Source of the DNA: Betaproteobacteria bacterium
GTDB lineage: Bacteria > Pseudomonadota > Gammaproteobacteria > Burkholderiales > SG8-41
Assembly: GCA_025356695.1 (NCBI GenBank)
Contig: JANXSE010000253.1
Location: 1-9,430 of the forward strand
DNA length: 9,430 bases
Reading direction: 5' to 3'
Positions 6,950 through 9,430 of the stretch are shown here, in pieces. The notes beneath the pieces were generated by a model. That model was not told where the DNA came from. It ran no database searches and saw only the letters and a list, made by a program, of their open reading frames with translations. Within the stretch, counting starts at the first letter, position 1; every line of letters begins with the position of its first letter. Made by a program: the position numbers and the translations under genes.

Positions 6950-9430
6950 ATGCAAAGCGATATCGGCAACTACACGCAGTTTCTTCCCGGCCACGTCGTG
7001 CTTCGTCACGCGCGCGACGCAGCCGTGCCGACCGCGCACGGTGTGCGCGTGCGCGGCGCCGTGCTGATGGCCGATATCATGGGCTATACGGCGTTGACCG
7101 AGCGTTATTCGCAGCGCGCCGGCGGTGTCGAAGAGCTCAAGGACCTGCTCAACGGTTTCTTCGGCCGCCTCACCGATATTATCGGCACGCACAGCGGCGA
7201 CATCATCAGCTTTGCCGGTGACGCGGTGTTTGCGGTGTGGAATGAAGAGGCGGGCGGCGAAGCGGTGGCCGCCGCACTCGCCGCGCAATGCGCGCTGGCG
7301 GCCCAGGGCGCGCTTGATCGCAGCGATCTCGGCGAAGGCCTGATATTGCGTATGCGTGTGGTGGTAGCGACGGGCGAGCTGATGATCGCCACAGTCGGTG
7401 GCGTGGCTGAAAAATGGCACTGCCTCGCCGCCGGCGGGCCGCTGGCAGCGCTGCGCGCGGGCCTCGCGCAAACGCTGCCGGGGACGGTGGTGCTCGATCC
7501 GCAGACGGCCGTGCATTTGGGTGATGCGGTGCGCACAGAAGGGCTGGATTCAGGCTATGCAAAACTGAACGCCATGCAAAGGGAGGCTGCGTTGCCCGTG
7601 CGTGATGCGTTGCCGGTCGACGCCGCGGCGATTGCCGCCCTGCGTTGTTATATCTCGAAGCCGGTCCTTGAACAGATCGACGCCGGCCAGTTCGCCTGGC
7701 TCACTGAATTCCGCCGTGTGGCGACCGCCTTCGTGCAAGTGCGCGGCATCGATAGCGCGGGCGCCGATGCGCTGGCGCAGTTGCAGGCGGTGATCACAGT
7801 CGTGCAGACCATCGTCGAGCGCTATGAAGGCACCTTTCAGCGCGCCATTGTCGATGAGAAGGGCACGAACCTGCTGTGCGTATGGGGCATCCCGGGGCGC
7901 ACCCATGAAGACGATCCGGTGCGTGCGATCAGCGCAGGTCTGGCGATTGCAACCGCGCTGCGCGAACGCGGGCGCGAATGCGGCATCGGCATCACCACCG
8001 GGCGCGTGATGTGCGGTTTGTCCGGCGGTGGCCGGCGCTACGAATATACGGTGGTGGGTGACGCAGTGAATCTTGCGGCGCGCTTGATGGTTGCGGCACA
8101 GGGTGTGTTGTGCGACAACGCCACTGCTGAGGCGGCGCGCACGAGTGTCGAATTCGAAGCGCTGGCGCCCATCAAGGTCAAGGGCCGCGACAGTTTGCTG
8201 CCGGTGATGCGTCCGCTGCGCTTGATAGACGGCATGGACAAACGCGCCGCTGCGCCGCGCACTGCGCGTTTTCTCGGGAGGCGCAGCGAGATGGAGCGTT
8301 TGCGCGCGCATTTGCAGGCGCTGCGCGCGGGTACCGGCGCGGTGGTCACCATCGAGGGCGAGCCGGGTGTCGGCAAATCGCAGCTGGTGGCCGAATTTCA
8401 GCGCGCAGCGGCGGCCAGTGGCACGGTATTTTTGCTCGGGCATGCCGATTCGATTGAGCGCAGCACAACCTATTTTTTGTGGCGCGAAATCCTGCGTCAG
8501 ATCCTCGACCAGTCTGCCAGCGGCAGCGATGCGCGGCGTGCCCTGCTCGAAGCGATGTGCGAGGCCGAACCGGCGCTGCGCGTCGGCCTGCCGCTGCTGA
8601 ACGACGTGTTGCCGCTGGGTTTTCCGCAGACGCGCGCGGTGCGCCAGATGAACGAACAGGCGCGCGCGGAAATGACGCGCGAACTGCTGCTCTTCGTGTT
8701 GCATCGCGCGCTGGCGGAGCGGCCTGCCGTCATCGTGCTGGAAGATGCGCACTGGATGGATTCGATGTCGTGGATCCTGGCGGCGCAGCTGCGCCAGCGC
8801 GAAGCGGCGCTGCTGCTGGTGCTGGTGACGCGTTCCGGCCACCGGCCCGACACCGAACAGGGGTGTGAACTGCTGGCCGCTGCGCAGCGCATCGATCTGG
8901 CAATGTTCTCGCGCGAAGATACCGGGGCGCTGGTCTGCGACCGCCTGCGCGTGACGCATCTGCCGGCCGCGGTGCTGGCGCTGATTTATGAACGCAGCGA
9001 CGGGCATCCGCTGTTCAGCGAAGAACTGGCTTATTCGCTGCGCGACAGGGGTTACCTGCTGGTGCGTGACGGGTGCTGCACGCTGGCGGGTGGCGCCGGC
9101 ATTGATGCGCGCAATCTGCCAGCCACCATCGAAGGCATCATCGCCGGTCGTGTCGACCGTCTCGATGCCAGTGAACAGCTCACGCTCAAGGTAGCCAGCG
9201 TGTTCGGCCGCGCGTTCGGTTCGCGTATGCTTGCCGAGGTGCATCCGCTGCATCCGGATGCCGGGTCACTGGTACGCCAGCTTGAAAAATTCGTCGCGCT
9301 CGATCTCGTGCACGCGCATGAGGCGGCCGGCGGCATCGATTACCAGTTCAAGCACATCATCACGCAGGAGGTCACCTACGGTCTGCTGGCGTTTGCGCAG
9401 CGCCGCCTGTTGCACCGCACCGCCGCGGGC
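6950..9430 (+). CDS. Soluble-adenylyl-cyclase-like protein: two class III cyclase domains plus AAA-type ATPase, 3' end outside window
   Basis: The open frame runs 827 codons from ATG 6950 past the window end. It should make cAMP from ATP. The first cyclase domain has 'VLMADIMGYTALTE' (metal Asp42) and 'GDIISFAGDAVFAVW' (metal Asp91). The second has 'DEKGTNLLCVWGIPG' (Lys304) and 'YEYTVVGDAVNLAARLM' (Thr367, Asn374, Arg378) but 'FVQVRGID' where a metal Asp would sit. The two thus complement each other into one active site, as in ADCY10. 'KPVLEQIDAG' and 'LTEFRRVATAFVQV' between them also echo ADCY10. A P-loop ATPase follows: Walker A 'GEPGVGKS' (Lys476) and Walker B 'VIVLEDAHWMD' (Glu598, Asp599). 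Helical TPR-like repeats would be expected beyond the edge. The start is uncertain: the binding site is weak (CGGA), and GTG 6941 in the same frame is possible. It lies 35 bp after the flavoprotein-decarboxylase gene, so co-transcription is likely. No signal peptide. Confidence 0.88.
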   Translation, partial: MQSDIGNYTQFLPGHVVLRHARDAAVPTAHGVRVRGAVLMADIMGYTALTERYSQRAGGVEELKDLLNGFFGRLTDIIGTHSGDIISFAGDAVFAVWNEEAGGEAVAAALAAQCALAAQGALDRSDLGEGLILRMRVVVATGELMIATVGGVAEKWHCLAAGGPLAALRAGLAQTLPGTVVLDPQTAVHLGDAVRTEGLDSGYAKLNAMQREAALPVRDALPVDAAAIAALRCYISKPVLEQIDAGQFAWLTEFRRVATAFVQVRGIDSAGADALAQLQAVITVVQTIVERYEGTFQRAIVDEKGTNLLCVWGIPGRTHEDDPVRAISAGLAIATALRERGRECGIGITTGRVMCGLSGGGRRYEYTVVGDAVNLAARLMVAAQGVLCDNATAEAARTSVEFEALAPIKVKGRDSLLPVMRPLRLIDGMDKRAAAPRTARFLGRRSEMERLRAHLQALRAGTGAVVTIEGEPGVGKSQLVAEFQRAAAASGTVFLLGHADSIERSTTYFLWREILRQILDQSASGSDARRALLEAMCEAEPALRVGLPLLNDVLPLGFPQTRAVRQMNEQARAEMTRELLLFVLHRALAERPAVIVLEDAHWMDSMSWILAAQLRQREAALLLVLVTRSGHRPDTEQGCELLAAAQRIDLAMFSREDTGALVCDRLRVTHLPAAVLALIYERSDGHPLFSEELAYSLRDRGYLLVRDGCCTLAGGAGIDARNLPATIEGIIAGRVDRLDASEQLTLKVASVFGRAFGSRMLAEVHPLHPDAGSLVRQLEKFVALDLVHAHEAAGGIDYQFKHIITQEVTYGLLAFAQRRLLHRTAAG

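Noticed and set aside
7550..9253. Long open frame on the minus strand (567 codons) opposite the cyclase gene
   Set aside because: The + strand frame carries unmistakable cyclase and ATPase motifs across the same bases; the minus frame has His/Arg/Gln-rich shadow composition.

Overview
The window looks like the chromosome of a GC-rich proteobacterium, most likely a betaproteobacterium. This rests on the overall GC-rich coding style, the FadL/OmpP1-type outer-membrane porin (so a Gram-negative), and C/G-rich intergenic palindromes of the kind scattered through many beta- and gammaproteobacterial genomes. No rRNA, tRNA, CRISPR array or insertion sequence is visible. The species cannot be named from the sequence alone.

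Left part (1-1676): the window opens inside the 3' end of a type I DNA methyltransferase gene (hsdM, + strand). No specificity or restriction gene follows it within the window. A conspicuously AT-rich stretch comes next. It holds what looks like a decayed gene for a small exported protein on the minus strand: a good ribosome binding site sits at the right distance from an ATA triplet instead of ATG. A complete papain-family (C1A) cysteine peptidase follows on the minus strand with its Gln, Cys, His and Asn active-site residues all present. It has no signal peptide and no recognisable propeptide.

Intergenic part (1677-2195): about 520 bp between the divergent peptidase and porin genes, with no convincing gene. 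It contains a 13-bp palindrome close to the peptidase start, a perfect 23-bp AT-rich palindrome further up, and a long C/G-rich hairpin element. A smaller relative of that element lies after the porin gene.

Right part (2196-9430): three co-directional + strand genes with short gaps (75 bp and 35 bp). They encode a FadL-family outer-membrane transporter for hydrophobic compounds, a 1091-residue fusion of a phytoene-desaturase/amine-oxidase-like flavoprotein with an acetoacetate-decarboxylase-like domain, and a class III nucleotide cyclase with two tandem catalytic domains and an AAA-type ATPase domain. The cyclase closely resembles mammalian soluble adenylyl cyclase (ADCY10) in layout and motifs and runs off the window edge. 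Together they suggest uptake of a lipophilic substrate, its oxidation and possible decarboxylation, and a linked cyclic-nucleotide signal. The decarboxylase would release CO2, while soluble adenylyl cyclases are known bicarbonate sensors, so a metabolic enzyme-sensor pairing is conceivable. However, one of the two bicarbonate-site residues of ADCY10 is replaced here. The pathway and substrate are inference.
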